From Ruminiclostridium cellobioparum subsp. termitidis CT1112 (GTDB lineage: Bacteria; Bacillota; Clostridia; Acetivibrionales; DSM-1351): a stretch of DNA of 64,000 bases. Position 1 is the stretch's first letter, and each line of letters begins with the position of its first letter. Of this stretch, positions 53,472 through 63,272 are shown piece by piece. The notes under the pieces are model-generated. The model saw only the letters and a list, made by a program, of their open reading frames with translations, made no database searches and was not told the origin of the DNA. Where the stretch lies: assembly GCF_000350485.1 (NCBI RefSeq), contig NZ_AORV01000021.1, positions 227,265-291,264 on the forward strand, given 5' to 3'. A program made the position numbers and the translations under genes.

Positions 53472-54638
53472 TCAATCCCCCTTTGCATACAAACTGTTGA
53501 ATTTTTCCCGGAATGCCTTAACCATTAAATATGTGAGGAAGGCGGAAAAAAGTACAAGGCACATGGTGAAAATATGTTTATCACCATAAAAATATATTAA
53601 AAGTGATGTCATAAATGGGCCTGCTGCCGACCCGAAACCGTAGGAAAATGTAAAAAACGAGGTGGCCGAAGCCAGATCATTTTCTTTGACCTCCTCAACG
53701 GATAGGGCCAGCGACAGTGGATAAAGCGGACCGATTACAAAACCTGAAAAAAATGAAAAGAACAGACGGGACTCATAACCCCCGAACAGGACAATTCCAA
53801 GGACGGCAAAACAAGACAATGCCATACACCCTGCCAGTATCTTTTTTCTTCCGACCCGGTCGGACAGCAGGGTAACAGGCAGTATTCCCACCAGGCTGCC
53901 TACCACAAAAACCGCAAGGAAAAAACCCATCTTCTTCAAATCGTAATGCTGATTTATCAAAAACATTGGATACATAGTCACCAAAGTAGTTTCGGAGAAT
54001 CCATAGACAAAGGCACTAAAGAGTGGAAGCTGAATTTTATGAATGATTTTTTCCTCCAGTGCTACCGGAATTGTTACGACATACTTTACAAAAAAGTATA
54101 CCAATGTTGCATCGATCAGAAGACAAGCTGTTCCGACGAGGAATGCCGCCCAGGAAACCGCTTCATAAATAACCGGTCCTATCACAGAGCTGACAATAAA
54201 ACCCACAGCAAAAAAAAAGCTGTATAATCCGCTGACAACTCCACGGTTGTTTGTATTTGATACACTGTGCAGGATTGCCTGCACACCTGTCATATTAAAG
54301 CTGATTCCAATCCCCATTAAAGCCATCAGTAACAGCCAAAGGAAAATATTATTCAACAAGGGGAACAGTGCTGCACATACCGCCGCAGTAACCAGCCCGA
54401 CTATCATGAGGCTTTTTACATTTTTCCCTTTTAATTTAAGTACTGACAGGATGGCTCCTATGGAGAGGAACACGAAATAAGCCGAAGATATAACTCCAAT
54501 CCAGACACTTGATGTATTGCAGGTTGTCATATGGGTTGTCGCAATGGGGTTGATGATCCCCATTGCACAACCGATCAAAAGTGCCAGAATAAAGTACAAT
54601 ACCATAACATGTTTTGATTTCAAGTTATCCTCATTCAT
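53472..54638 (-). CDS. MFS exporter in the PKS/NRPS operon
   Basis: 388 residues, 12 predicted membrane helices, major facilitator superfamily. The motif A-type loop between helices 8 and 9 is LSDRVGRKKIL. It likely exports the product or provides immunity. ATG 54638 has GCGGAG upstream and follows the NRPS stop by 17 bases; its TGA is 2 bases before the PKS ATG, so the three genes are translated in tight sequence. Confidence 0.9.
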   Translation of the reverse strand: MNEDNLKSKHVMVLYFILALLIGCAMGIINPIATTHMTTCNTSSVWIGVISSAYFVFLSIGAILSVLKLKGKNVKSLMIVGLVTAAVCAALFPLLNNIFLWLLLMALMGIGISFNMTGVQAILHSVSNTNNRGVVSGLYSFFFAVGFIVSSVIGPVIYEAVSWAAFLVGTACLLIDATLVYFFVKYVVTIPVALEEKIIHKIQLPLFSAFVYGFSETTLVTMYPMFLINQHYDLKKMGFFLAVFVVGSLVGILPVTLLSDRVGRKKILAGCMALSCFAVLGIVLFGGYESRLFFSFFSGFVIGPLYPLSLALSVEEVKENDLASATSFFTFSYGFGSAAGPFMTSLLIYFYGDKHIFTMCLVLFSAFLTYLMVKAFREKFNSLYAKGD

Positions 54639-54655
54639 TTTATTCTCCGCAAATT

Positions 54656-57600
54656 TTATAGTATAGATTTCAGAAGTCCTGCATGTTGAGCTCCGAACCA
54701 GTTCATATCCTGGTTTCCGTAAACCTTCAGTGCCTCACCGGTGATGCTGTTGGATTTCTGAGATGCCAGGAACACCGCAACCTCCGCAACCTGAGAGGGA
54801 TCTATTGCTCTTGATCTGAAAGCGGCAGGTGCCATATCTGTATTGACCATGGCAGGGCAGATCACATTGACTTGGATATTGTAATTCTTCAACTCTTCCG
54901 AAAGAGATCTGGTGATGCCCAGGATTCCATGTTTTGATGCGGCATAAGCACTCAGAAGTGGATAGCCGATGAAGGAAGAATCGGAGCCGATGTTGATGAT
55001 TTTTCCCGATTTCTGCTTTATCATATGCGGAATTACTGCGTAACACAAATTATAGGTTCCGAAAAGATTGACCTCTACTATTTTTTTCCATTCATCGGGA
55101 GGAGTATTCAGTACAGGCATCATTTTTGTAATTCCGGCGTTATTCACAAGTATATCGATTCTGCCATATCTCTGAATAACTTCTTTTATAAGGCCCTTAA
55201 CAGCAAGTTCATCGGTGATGTCACCTGGAAGTGCCAATGCATCTCCGCCTGAATTCCGGATCTGGGCCATGGTCTCATCCAGCTGGCTTCCCGTTTTGGC
55301 CATGATGGCAACACTGGCACCCTCCTTTGCCAGGGAAAGTGATATCGCTCTTCCGATTCCTCTTCCCCCGCCTGTGACAAGGGCTACCTTCCGGTCCAGC
55401 GCGCCTGCCTGCCTGTGGAGATGTACAGCCGGAGTACCGGCCTGCCTCCTTTCAGAGGAGGCAATCAATTCTTTCAGAGCATCCATATATTGTGTGCCCA
55501 GGGCGGTAACCGTTTCGGCCCTGAACATGTTGCCGGAATACTCTATGGAAAGCTTCAGTTTCTTTTCCTCTACCCTGAAGAAGAATTCCAGTATTGAAAT
55601 TCTCTTTTGATCCGGTGATGAATACCTCCGGTCCATATCCTCTTTTGGGAATTCGAAAGTCTGATGAGCCATTGTATCGGTAATTCCGAGATAATTAGCC
55701 CTAATGCCGGCAAGTTTGATATCGGGATACAAATACATCGGGAACATCTCGGCACAAAGATCATAGCTGATCCCGTTCAAGGGTACCCTAGACATTTCAC
55801 GCTGAAATTGTTCCACAGCTTCAGCCCAGCCGGCTTCAGGATCAACCTGCACGGCGAGCGGATAATTAACTGCGAAATTTCCGGCAGTATGCAGGAATGT
55901 TCTCCCGTTTCCAATATCTCTTCCGTGTACCCGGTGGCCCACCACCACCTTTTCCCTTCCGGTTTTTCGGGCCAGCATTCTGTATAACGGGGCCATCAGC
56001 AAGGAATATACACCGGCATTCATTTCTTTTTTTAACTTTCCTGTCAGCAGTGCCGTACTTTCCTTGTCCAATTCGAAATGTACCATCTGTGCAGAGCCTT
56101 CATTATTCGGTCCTTTGGTGAAATCCGCCGGCAGCAGAAATGCCGAATCAGGACTTGGGAATTTTTCTCTCCAATATTCCAGATAGCTTTCCATGTTTTC
56201 CGACTTTGCAGACTCTGTCAATTGGATGTAATCCGTATATTGATCCAGGTTATGAATATCTGATAAATTGGGATTTGAGAGCAATTGACTGTATATTCTC
56301 CAGATTTCTCTGAATAGAAGATGGTTGGTCAGCATATCGGAAATCAAATGATGCCCTACTACTGCTATATCATAAAGCGAATCGGACACCCGTAGAATTA
56401 TGACCTTGAGCAGAGGCCACTGTTCTACACTGAAACCCGAGACCGTCTCCCTGACCAAATTCCGCATAGCCTCTTCCCGCTCAACCGGTTCCATTGAACC
56501 GGCGTCATATACAGCCGCCGTCAAAATTTCTCTATGAGTGATGATTTTCTGATACCATCTGGAGTTTTCCTGAACAAATATGCATTGCAGAGAAGTATGC
56601 CGGTTTACCAGTTCGTTGAGCGCACGATTAAAAAGTTCCAGGTCTAAAGGCATTTTGTATAAAAACCGTGTGTATCCGGTCCAACTGTATGGATAGTCAA
56701 AATAAGTCATCAGCCAGCTTTGTGCCGGTGTCAGAGCAAGAAGTCCCCCAGGCCCGGCATCCTGCCTGGTTTGGATATTTGAGGACTCTGCCGCCCGAAC
56801 AGCGAGGCGCGCAGAGTCAGACCTGCTGGCTTTATCCGCAGAAAGTGCCTTTCTGTCCAATTTCCCGTTTGGATTTTTCGGCAGGCACTCCAGCCATTGA
56901 AACCTGTGGGGAATCATGTATTCGGGAAGCTTTCGGGAGATACTCTCCTTCACTTTCCTGTCCTCCAACCGTATTCCTGCCAACCAGGCAACAAGGAATT
57001 TCTGACCTGAGCCTTCCGGTTCTTCCATCATGGTCACCGCTGCCTCACTAATCCCGGGAACAGTTGATAATACCGCCTCAATTTCACCCAATTCGATACG
57101 GAAACCGCGAATTTTAACCTGATGATCAGCCCGCCCATGGAACTCATAGCTTCCATCAGCTTTTCTCACAGTTAGATCTCCGGTTTTGTAGAGAAATTCA
57201 CCGGGAATTTCAGGGAATGGATTTTGTTTAAAAACTTCGGCGGTCTTTTCAGTATTATGTAAATACCCCTTTGCCAGCTGTATACCTCCTATCCAGAGTT
57301 CACCCGTCTCTCCTTCGGGAAGCTCCCGCATATTATGGTCAAGATTCCTGATATATACATTGTCGATAGGTTTGCCTATCGGTATGCTGGTTTCTCCGTC
57401 CAGGCCGGGACGCTTATCTATGATGTGACAGGTCACGTCTATTGAGGCTTCTGTGGGACCATACAGGTTCGCCAGCCCGGTTGACGTACCGTACCTGTCC
57501 ATCCATTTCTGTATCAGGGACATAGGCAATGCTTCCCCGCTGAATATCAGCCATCTTAATTTTTTAAAGGTATGGTGATCATCTTCCAGTGCATTGACAA

Positions 57601-60600
57601 ATTCTCCGAATAGTGAGGGTACAAAATGCATAATGCTGATTTCGTTATCTTCCATCCATTGTGCCAGTTTCCAGGGATTCCGGACTATATCCTTCCTGAC
57701 GGGGCAAACTGCCGCACCGTACATAAGCGGCCAGAATAACTCCCACACCGAGATATCAAAACAGCAGGAAGTCCTTTGGGCCACACATTCTCCCGGTTTC
57801 ACCCGGAAAGTCTTCTGATGCCAGACCAAACGATTCATATAACCCCGGTGGTTTAACATTACCCCTTTGGGTTTACCGGTGGAACCGGAAGTATACAGCA
57901 CTGTCATCAAATCGTCCGGGCTGCTTTCATACACCGGTTCGGCAGCCGGGAAGGCCATCCATTCCCTGCGCGTTATCCTGCGGATCTGCCCGCAGGAAAC
58001 CTCTTCATCTCCTTCATCCATGCAAACCACTGTCCTGAGGTGGGCAAACCTGTCAAGCAGCACAGCCAGCTGTGTATTTAACTCCTGTTCAGTCACCAGC
58101 ACCTCCATTTTGGAATGGTTGATGATATACTCTATACGTTCTGCAGGGTAAACAGGATCAACCGGTATATATGCTGCTCCCGCTTTCAAAATCCCCAGCA
58201 TCCCCAGCAGCATGAAAGGACCCGGCAAGGTCAGAATACCGACAAAGCTGCCAGCCCTGATTCCACGGGATTGCAGACAGTTTGCCAGCTTATTGGAGCT
58301 GTCATGCAGCTCACGGTATGTTAATTTCTGATTTCCGAACTTGATTGCAACTGCTTCAGGTGTTTTTTTGCATTGCTCCACAATTTGTAAATACGGAATC
58401 TCAGTTTGAACTATATTTAAGTTATCCGTACCATTTCCTGCCGCATTAACGATTTCTGAAAGTGTCCTGCATGTGAATATTGCATTCTTGTCCAATCCCG
58501 GTATCTGTCTGGACAATCCGGCAATGAAACGTATCCTTTGCAGTGAATCCATTCCCAATTCTCCGTCCAGATCCCTGCTAAAATCCTGCTGCGATATGTT
58601 GCGCAGGCAAACCTCTTCAAACAGCTGCTTTATTTTATCACTATAGGACGGGGCTAACGTCAATACCGTCTCATTTGATTTTGTATCAGCCTGCTCTGAT
58701 AATCCTGCCAGTTCCCTGATATTTTTGATGTATTCCTGCATCAATTCATCTATAAAGGAGCGGTCAAAGAAACCGCTGTCATAATTGGATGTGATTATAA
58801 GCCTCCCGTGAAAGAGCTCCACAAGATTGTCAATGGTCCCCGGATTGGTGCAGGTGTATGCTTCATAATCGCAGACCTTCAGTTCGTCATACTGCTCCTT
58901 CAGGCCGGTATTACCGACATAGGAAAGATACAGGTTGGATTTAATAGTCTGCCTTATAAATGCCGCAACCGACGGACTCATTTTTCCGTTTTCCAGTGTC
59001 TCCTGGGTCACGGCATTCCGGGCTGCCGAAAAAACCTGTGCCCGGTCCAAGCCAGAGGTTATAGCCCCTCGGATGTGTTCACCGACATGTTCCACCAGGG
59101 TTTCCCATGGTCCGGCCGCCAAGGTTGTATCAAAGCTTAGGGCCATATTTTGCGCAAAGCAGCCCAGAACTCCGGTGGCATCGGCATCCGGATAGACCTT
59201 GCCTCCTGTAGGCAGGTTCAGGATAATGTTTTTCCCGGGTTTTTCATACCCGGCAATTGTTTTGACATAGGCACTGACAAGCAGAACAAACACCGATGTC
59301 TTAAAAACCGCGGTGCAACGTGTGAGCCTGCTTGTTGTCCCGGCATCCAGCCAATACTTGGAAGTTTTTGTGATTACGGCATTAAAAGGCTCTGTTGAAA
59401 GTTTTTTGCTGAGAGGATTAAAAAAGTACCTGCTCTTCCCCTGACTTTTCAGATACTTTTCCATTTGGCTTAACTCTTCGGGAGAATTCCACCGGTTCAT
59501 CCGGTCTACCAGTTGGTTGTATTGTTGAGGCAAAAAACTACCGTATGTGAGCTCCTCCCCACGGAGTTTCTTTCCGTAAGCCTCCAGAAGCTCCCGCAGG
59601 AACTGCTGGTTTCCCAGTCCATCGGTCACCGTATGATTAAAAAAGCATAGTATCCCGAAACATTCTTCATCAAAAAGGACAATCTCCATGCGGTGCAAGG
59701 GCCAGGTAAAGAGATCAAATTTGCCATTAATGCCTTTCTCCAGCCGCTCCATGACAAAGAACTCTTTTTCTTCAGCATTTATATTCCTTATATCATAAAC
59801 GGGAATTTCAGGAAGTGTAATGTGTGAGAGCATTTTGAGCCTGTACTGTCCAAAATGCCTTGCGCAGGCTTCGGTTTCAAAAACCGAGCGCAAAATCGGA
59901 TGGCTCATGATTACCAATTTCCATGCACCCTCCAGTACCTGAAGGTTGAATTCACCCTGAACCTTCACACAGGAATCGATAGTTATGTTGGAAACGGACC
60001 AGTAAGCTGCCAGAAAAGGATATTGTGCATTCAGGATTTCCAGATACTCGGGCTGGAACCCCTTTACTTTTTCAGCCGTCTCGCCGTTATTTAAAGAAAT
60101 TGTTGACTGCTCAAGCCCCCATTTATCAAAAATGTCAAGAATATCCCCGACAGTTTGAACCGACATCAACCCGGATATGGGATGAAGGGAAGTAAATTCC
60201 TCCCGTTTATCTGCCGGAACCAGCTTCATCAGCTCATTCATCAGGGACACCATTTTAATGGAGTCAATTCCCAGATCCCCTTCCAGGAACAGGTCGTCCT
60301 CCAGTTGGTTTTCCTTGTGACCTGTAATTGCTGCAATACATCCCAAAACCATCGACCTGGCACCCGCAGCCGAAAAAGGGGTACTGTCTTCCTGTTCCAT
60401 CTGCTTTTGCTGCTGCGTTTCTTTACCGTCGAACAAACCCATAAGATCGCCGATGGTTTCCAGCGACATCAAATCGGAAGCAGGATGCTTCTGTTGAAAA
60501 GCTTCCCTTTCCTCAGAAGGTACCAACCGGATAAGTTCATTCATCAGGGATACCATTTTAATGGAATCCATCCCCAAATCTCCTTCCAGGTATAAATCTT

Positions 60601-60694
60601 CCTCCAGGTCCTCCACTGCATGCCCTGTCACATTGGATACCACCTGCAGTAAAGCTTTGTGCAGCTGGTCATTATTAACAAGTATATCTTTCAA
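54656..60694 (-). CDS. NRPS-like protein: ACP-ACP-C-ACP-A-C-SDR
   Basis: About 2012 residues. Two tandem ACPs open the protein (GDLGMDSIKM, Ser ~43; GDLGIDSIKM, Ser ~145). A condensation domain (~195-640) has NHTVTDG, keeping the second His and the Asp. A third ACP has GELGMDSLQ (~714). The A domain (~755-1255) has YTSGSTGKPKG and FDISVWELF; its pocket reads D-I-W-H-I-S-L-I-D, close to the serine code of EntF-type domains. A second condensation domain (~1290-1720) has GHHLISD. A classical SDR (~1765-2011; TGGGRGIG, NNAG, YAASK) closes it. Carrier before A, and SDR instead of thioesterase, are unusual. TTG 60694 has GGGGGTG 6 bases upstream; a GTG at 60703 overlaps that site. Confidence 0.93.
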   Translation of the reverse strand: MKDILVNNDQLHKALLQVVSNVTGHAVEDLEEDLYLEGDLGMDSIKMVSLMNELIRLVPSEEREAFQQKHPASDLMSLETIGDLMGLFDGKETQQQKQMEQEDSTPFSAAGARSMVLGCIAAITGHKENQLEDDLFLEGDLGIDSIKMVSLMNELMKLVPADKREEFTSLHPISGLMSVQTVGDILDIFDKWGLEQSTISLNNGETAEKVKGFQPEYLEILNAQYPFLAAYWSVSNITIDSCVKVQGEFNLQVLEGAWKLVIMSHPILRSVFETEACARHFGQYRLKMLSHITLPEIPVYDIRNINAEEKEFFVMERLEKGINGKFDLFTWPLHRMEIVLFDEECFGILCFFNHTVTDGLGNQQFLRELLEAYGKKLRGEELTYGSFLPQQYNQLVDRMNRWNSPEELSQMEKYLKSQGKSRYFFNPLSKKLSTEPFNAVITKTSKYWLDAGTTSRLTRCTAVFKTSVFVLLVSAYVKTIAGYEKPGKNIILNLPTGGKVYPDADATGVLGCFAQNMALSFDTTLAAGPWETLVEHVGEHIRGAITSGLDRAQVFSAARNAVTQETLENGKMSPSVAAFIRQTIKSNLYLSYVGNTGLKEQYDELKVCDYEAYTCTNPGTIDNLVELFHGRLIITSNYDSGFFDRSFIDELMQEYIKNIRELAGLSEQADTKSNETVLTLAPSYSDKIKQLFEEVCLRNISQQDFSRDLDGELGMDSLQRIRFIAGLSRQIPGLDKNAIFTCRTLSEIVNAAGNGTDNLNIVQTEIPYLQIVEQCKKTPEAVAIKFGNQKLTYRELHDSSNKLANCLQSRGIRAGSFVGILTLPGPFMLLGMLGILKAGAAYIPVDPVYPAERIEYIINHSKMEVLVTEQELNTQLAVLLDRFAHLRTVVCMDEGDEEVSCGQIRRITRREWMAFPAAEPVYESSPDDLMTVLYTSGSTGKPKGVMLNHRGYMNRLVWHQKTFRVKPGECVAQRTSCCFDISVWELFWPLMYGAAVCPVRKDIVRNPWKLAQWMEDNEISIMHFVPSLFGEFVNALEDDHHTFKKLRWLIFSGEALPMSLIQKWMDRYGTSTGLANLYGPTEASIDVTCHIIDKRPGLDGETSIPIGKPIDNVYIRNLDHNMRELPEGETGELWIGGIQLAKGYLHNTEKTAEVFKQNPFPEIPGEFLYKTGDLTVRKADGSYEFHGRADHQVKIRGFRIELGEIEAVLSTVPGISEAAVTMMEEPEGSGQKFLVAWLAGIRLEDRKVKESISRKLPEYMIPHRFQWLECLPKNPNGKLDRKALSADKASRSDSARLAVRAAESSNIQTRQDAGPGGLLALTPAQSWLMTYFDYPYSWTGYTRFLYKMPLDLELFNRALNELVNRHTSLQCIFVQENSRWYQKIITHREILTAAVYDAGSMEPVEREEAMRNLVRETVSGFSVEQWPLLKVIILRVSDSLYDIAVVGHHLISDMLTNHLLFREIWRIYSQLLSNPNLSDIHNLDQYTDYIQLTESAKSENMESYLEYWREKFPSPDSAFLLPADFTKGPNNEGSAQMVHFELDKESTALLTGKLKKEMNAGVYSLLMAPLYRMLARKTGREKVVVGHRVHGRDIGNGRTFLHTAGNFAVNYPLAVQVDPEAGWAEAVEQFQREMSRVPLNGISYDLCAEMFPMYLYPDIKLAGIRANYLGITDTMAHQTFEFPKEDMDRRYSSPDQKRISILEFFFRVEEKKLKLSIEYSGNMFRAETVTALGTQYMDALKELIASSERRQAGTPAVHLHRQAGALDRKVALVTGGGRGIGRAISLSLAKEGASVAIMAKTGSQLDETMAQIRNSGGDALALPGDITDELAVKGLIKEVIQRYGRIDILVNNAGITKMMPVLNTPPDEWKKIVEVNLFGTYNLCYAVIPHMIKQKSGKIINIGSDSSFIGYPLLSAYAASKHGILGITRSLSEELKNYNIQVNVICPAMVNTDMAPAAFRSRAIDPSQVAEVAVFLASQKSNSITGEALKVYGNQDMNWFGAQHAGLLKSIL

Positions 60695-60743
60695 AATTTT
60701 CACCCCCGGTATTGTTAATTAAATAAATCAATCAATTAAGTAT

Positions 60744-61175
60744 TTATTGGTTGTCTTTTTGCGATTCCAATGCATTTTCCACGGCTTTCAGAATAACTTT
60801 TGAGCTATTTGTGGCCCCGGATATGACATCCACCGTTACTGACTGCTCTGAGATGATTTTATCCACGATTGCCTCTGCTTTGGCACCTCTTTCATTTTTA
60901 TGTTTGACCAGGTCAATCCTTTCAATGGTATGATTTTTTACCTGTACTACTACTTCCGCTCCTACAAAGATGGCGTCGAAAGAACCCCTGTAGCTTCCGT
61001 CTCTGACATTTGATAAATCTACCCTGGAAATAACAATTCCTTCAATCCTTTTTTTGTATTCCTGGAGCTGCATATAATATCTCAGCCCGAAAAATATCCC
61101 CCCCGCCACAGCAAGCGCCAGAACACCTATTATTGCTCTTTTAATTACTTTACCTGTTTCTGCTTTTTTTAACAC
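60744..61175 (-). CDS. Membrane-anchored FMN-binding domain protein
   Basis: 143 residues. One N-terminal membrane segment (AIIGVLALAVAGGIFFGL), then a short coil and an extracytoplasmic FMN_bind domain. The flavinylation motif is DVISGATNSS, in which ApbE-type transferases link FMN to the Thr of SGAT; VDLSNVRDGSYRGSF and VVVQVKNHTIERIDLVKHK are the family's strands. It probably carries electrons outside the membrane. Start GTG 61175. It lies 60 bases after the FAAL gene and 49 before the NRPS start, so it is a true member of the operon. Confidence 0.85.
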   Translation of the reverse strand: MLKKAETGKVIKRAIIGVLALAVAGGIFFGLRYYMQLQEYKKRIEGIVISRVDLSNVRDGSYRGSFDAIFVGAEVVVQVKNHTIERIDLVKHKNERGAKAEAIVDKIISEQSVTVDVISGATNSSKVILKAVENALESQKDNQ

Positions 61176-61235
61176 TTTACCACATCCTTTTTATATATTA
61201 TTGATACATGCATAACTCCCTTCAAACAAATGTCC

Positions 61236-63272
61236 CTACCCTGCCCGCTTAACCTGGATATATTCATCCATATCCTCAATGGTTCTGCACTGGATCAAAA
61301 TATCATGGGAAAATTCCATTTCAAGCCTTTCCTCCAAAAGCACCAGCATTTGAAATGCTTTTACGGAAGTTCCCCCTATGGAGGTAAACGCAGCGGTATC
61401 GGTAATTTCTCGGGCAGGCTTTTCCAGGATCTCGGCCCATATTTTGCGGATGACCTCCCGGTTGGAAGCAGGATTTACTGAGATTGCATCATTTCCGGAA
61501 GAAGCGGCGGCTTTAATAGACAAATTACTGTCTGCAAGAGGGTATATAATCGAATCAGAATACTTTCCTTCCAGAAATTCCTCAATCATTTTGAACCTCT
61601 GGATTTTCCCACTGGTGGTTTTAGGAATTGAAGACAAAGGTACAACGCAATCTATCACAATACCTGTCTCTTCGTTAATAAATTGAAGAATCCGGCGATA
61701 GTACTCCATTATATCCCCCTCGATCCGTTTTAAGCTGGAGAAAAGCACTACCTTTTCCATGCCGTCCCTATGGTCATGCATTCCACATACGGCCACTTTG
61801 CCGCCCTCGGTTTTCTGGAAAACTTCCAGTTTGTTTTCTATATCATGGGCATAATAATTCTGGCCGTTAACAAATATCACGTCCTTGATTCTTCCTGTCA
61901 CCACAAGCCTGCCCTTTGACATATACCCCAGGTCTCCTGTTTTCAGCCAGCCTTCCTGGAAAGATTTCAGGTTCTGAGCAGGATTGTTGTAATACCCTGA
62001 AGTGACGTTAAGTCCCTTGATCTGAATCTCTCCGATAGAGTTTTCAGCCACTACCCGGCCCATTTCATCCATAACTCTGATTTCCACTCCCGGAACCGGA
62101 TTGCCCTCATCGGCAAATAAAATAGTCCGGGAAGCTTCCCGGCTCTCATAGACCTTCATTTCACCTGCCAGCAGATACCTGTCCACCCTGTGAATGACAG
62201 GTATCTCATCCAATGGCGGAAAGCTGACCGCAAGACAAGCTTCTGCCATTCCATAGACCGGCTGGATAGCGGTTTCAGACAACTTGTACCGGGCCAGCTT
62301 CTGAGTAACCTCTTGCATCAGTTCTACCGAAATTGGCTCAGCTCCGTTAAAAATAACTCTTACCGAGCTCAAATCCCAATTGTACAGTTTTTCCTGCAAC
62401 TGCCTTAGAACTAGTCTGTACCCGAAATTAGGAGAACCCGAAAGGGTAATCCTGTACTTATCCATTAAATCCAGCCACAAGCACGGCTTTTTTATGAAAC
62501 GCACAGGGGACATAACGTAAAATTTCAAACCAACCGCAACAGAAGTCAATAGAAATCCGATAAGTCCCATGTCATGATGGAAAGGCATCCATGAAAGCAT
62601 ATTGTCATCCTTTGTAACCTGGGCTGCTCTGATAATAGCCTCCAGATTTGCCAGCAGGTTTTCATGAGTCAGCATTACTCCCTTCGGCGTACTTGTACTT
62701 CCAGAACTGTACTGGACGATGGCAAGCGATTCAGACCCGGATAGATCCACAGTTCCCTTTTTACTGATATCCAAATTTGAGAAATCAACCATTTCCAGAC
62801 CGTTCTCTTCATACAGTTCTTCTATTTCCCTCTGTTTTCCGGCAAGATAGTCACCGGTAAGAATAACAGGTTTGTTCATGAATCTCCAGACCGCCAGTAT
62901 TTTATCCAGCGGTGTGTTTTTTGCTTTGACGGAAGCCGGTGTGGCCAACGGGGCAGGAACATATCCGCCCAGAACACAGGCCCAGAAGTGTAAAATAAAA
63001 TCGGCACTGTCATTGAGAACCAAAAGGATGACCTCCCCTTTGGCAACTCCCAATTTTTGCAGCCCTCCCAGCCGTTTTAAAGCCTCTTCAAGGAGGACAG
63101 GGTAGGAAAGATACTCCTCAATTCCATTATCCCTGATAACAGTAATCCCTTTGTCATAGGATTTTGCCGCGGCTTCTAGCAGCAAACCTGCGATGTTCCT
63201 TCTGGATTGATACTCTCCTGTAATTGCTGCGCCTCTTGCCACTGATCTGTTGTACTCATACATTGTTTTCAT
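61236..63272 (-). CDS. Fatty acyl-AMP ligase with C-terminal acyl carrier domain (FAAL-ACP)
   Basis: 678 residues. QYSSGSTSTPKG near residue 190, PFHHDMGLIG near 233, YGMAEA and KTTSGKIQRFK fit FAALs, which activate a fatty acid as acyl-AMP and hand it to a carrier instead of CoA. An ACP/PCP follows from about 600, with the phosphopantetheine Ser in GGTSVKAF near 634. It would load the starter acid for the PKS/NRPS. ATG 63272 has AGGAGG 7 bases upstream. First gene of the operon. Confidence 0.93.
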   Translation of the reverse strand: MKTMYEYNRSVARGAAITGEYQSRRNIAGLLLEAAAKSYDKGITVIRDNGIEEYLSYPVLLEEALKRLGGLQKLGVAKGEVILLVLNDSADFILHFWACVLGGYVPAPLATPASVKAKNTPLDKILAVWRFMNKPVILTGDYLAGKQREIEELYEENGLEMVDFSNLDISKKGTVDLSGSESLAIVQYSSGSTSTPKGVMLTHENLLANLEAIIRAAQVTKDDNMLSWMPFHHDMGLIGFLLTSVAVGLKFYVMSPVRFIKKPCLWLDLMDKYRITLSGSPNFGYRLVLRQLQEKLYNWDLSSVRVIFNGAEPISVELMQEVTQKLARYKLSETAIQPVYGMAEACLAVSFPPLDEIPVIHRVDRYLLAGEMKVYESREASRTILFADEGNPVPGVEIRVMDEMGRVVAENSIGEIQIKGLNVTSGYYNNPAQNLKSFQEGWLKTGDLGYMSKGRLVVTGRIKDVIFVNGQNYYAHDIENKLEVFQKTEGGKVAVCGMHDHRDGMEKVVLFSSLKRIEGDIMEYYRRILQFINEETGIVIDCVVPLSSIPKTTSGKIQRFKMIEEFLEGKYSDSIIYPLADSNLSIKAAASSGNDAISVNPASNREVIRKIWAEILEKPAREITDTAAFTSIGGTSVKAFQMLVLLEERLEMEFSHDILIQCRTIEDMDEYIQVKRAG

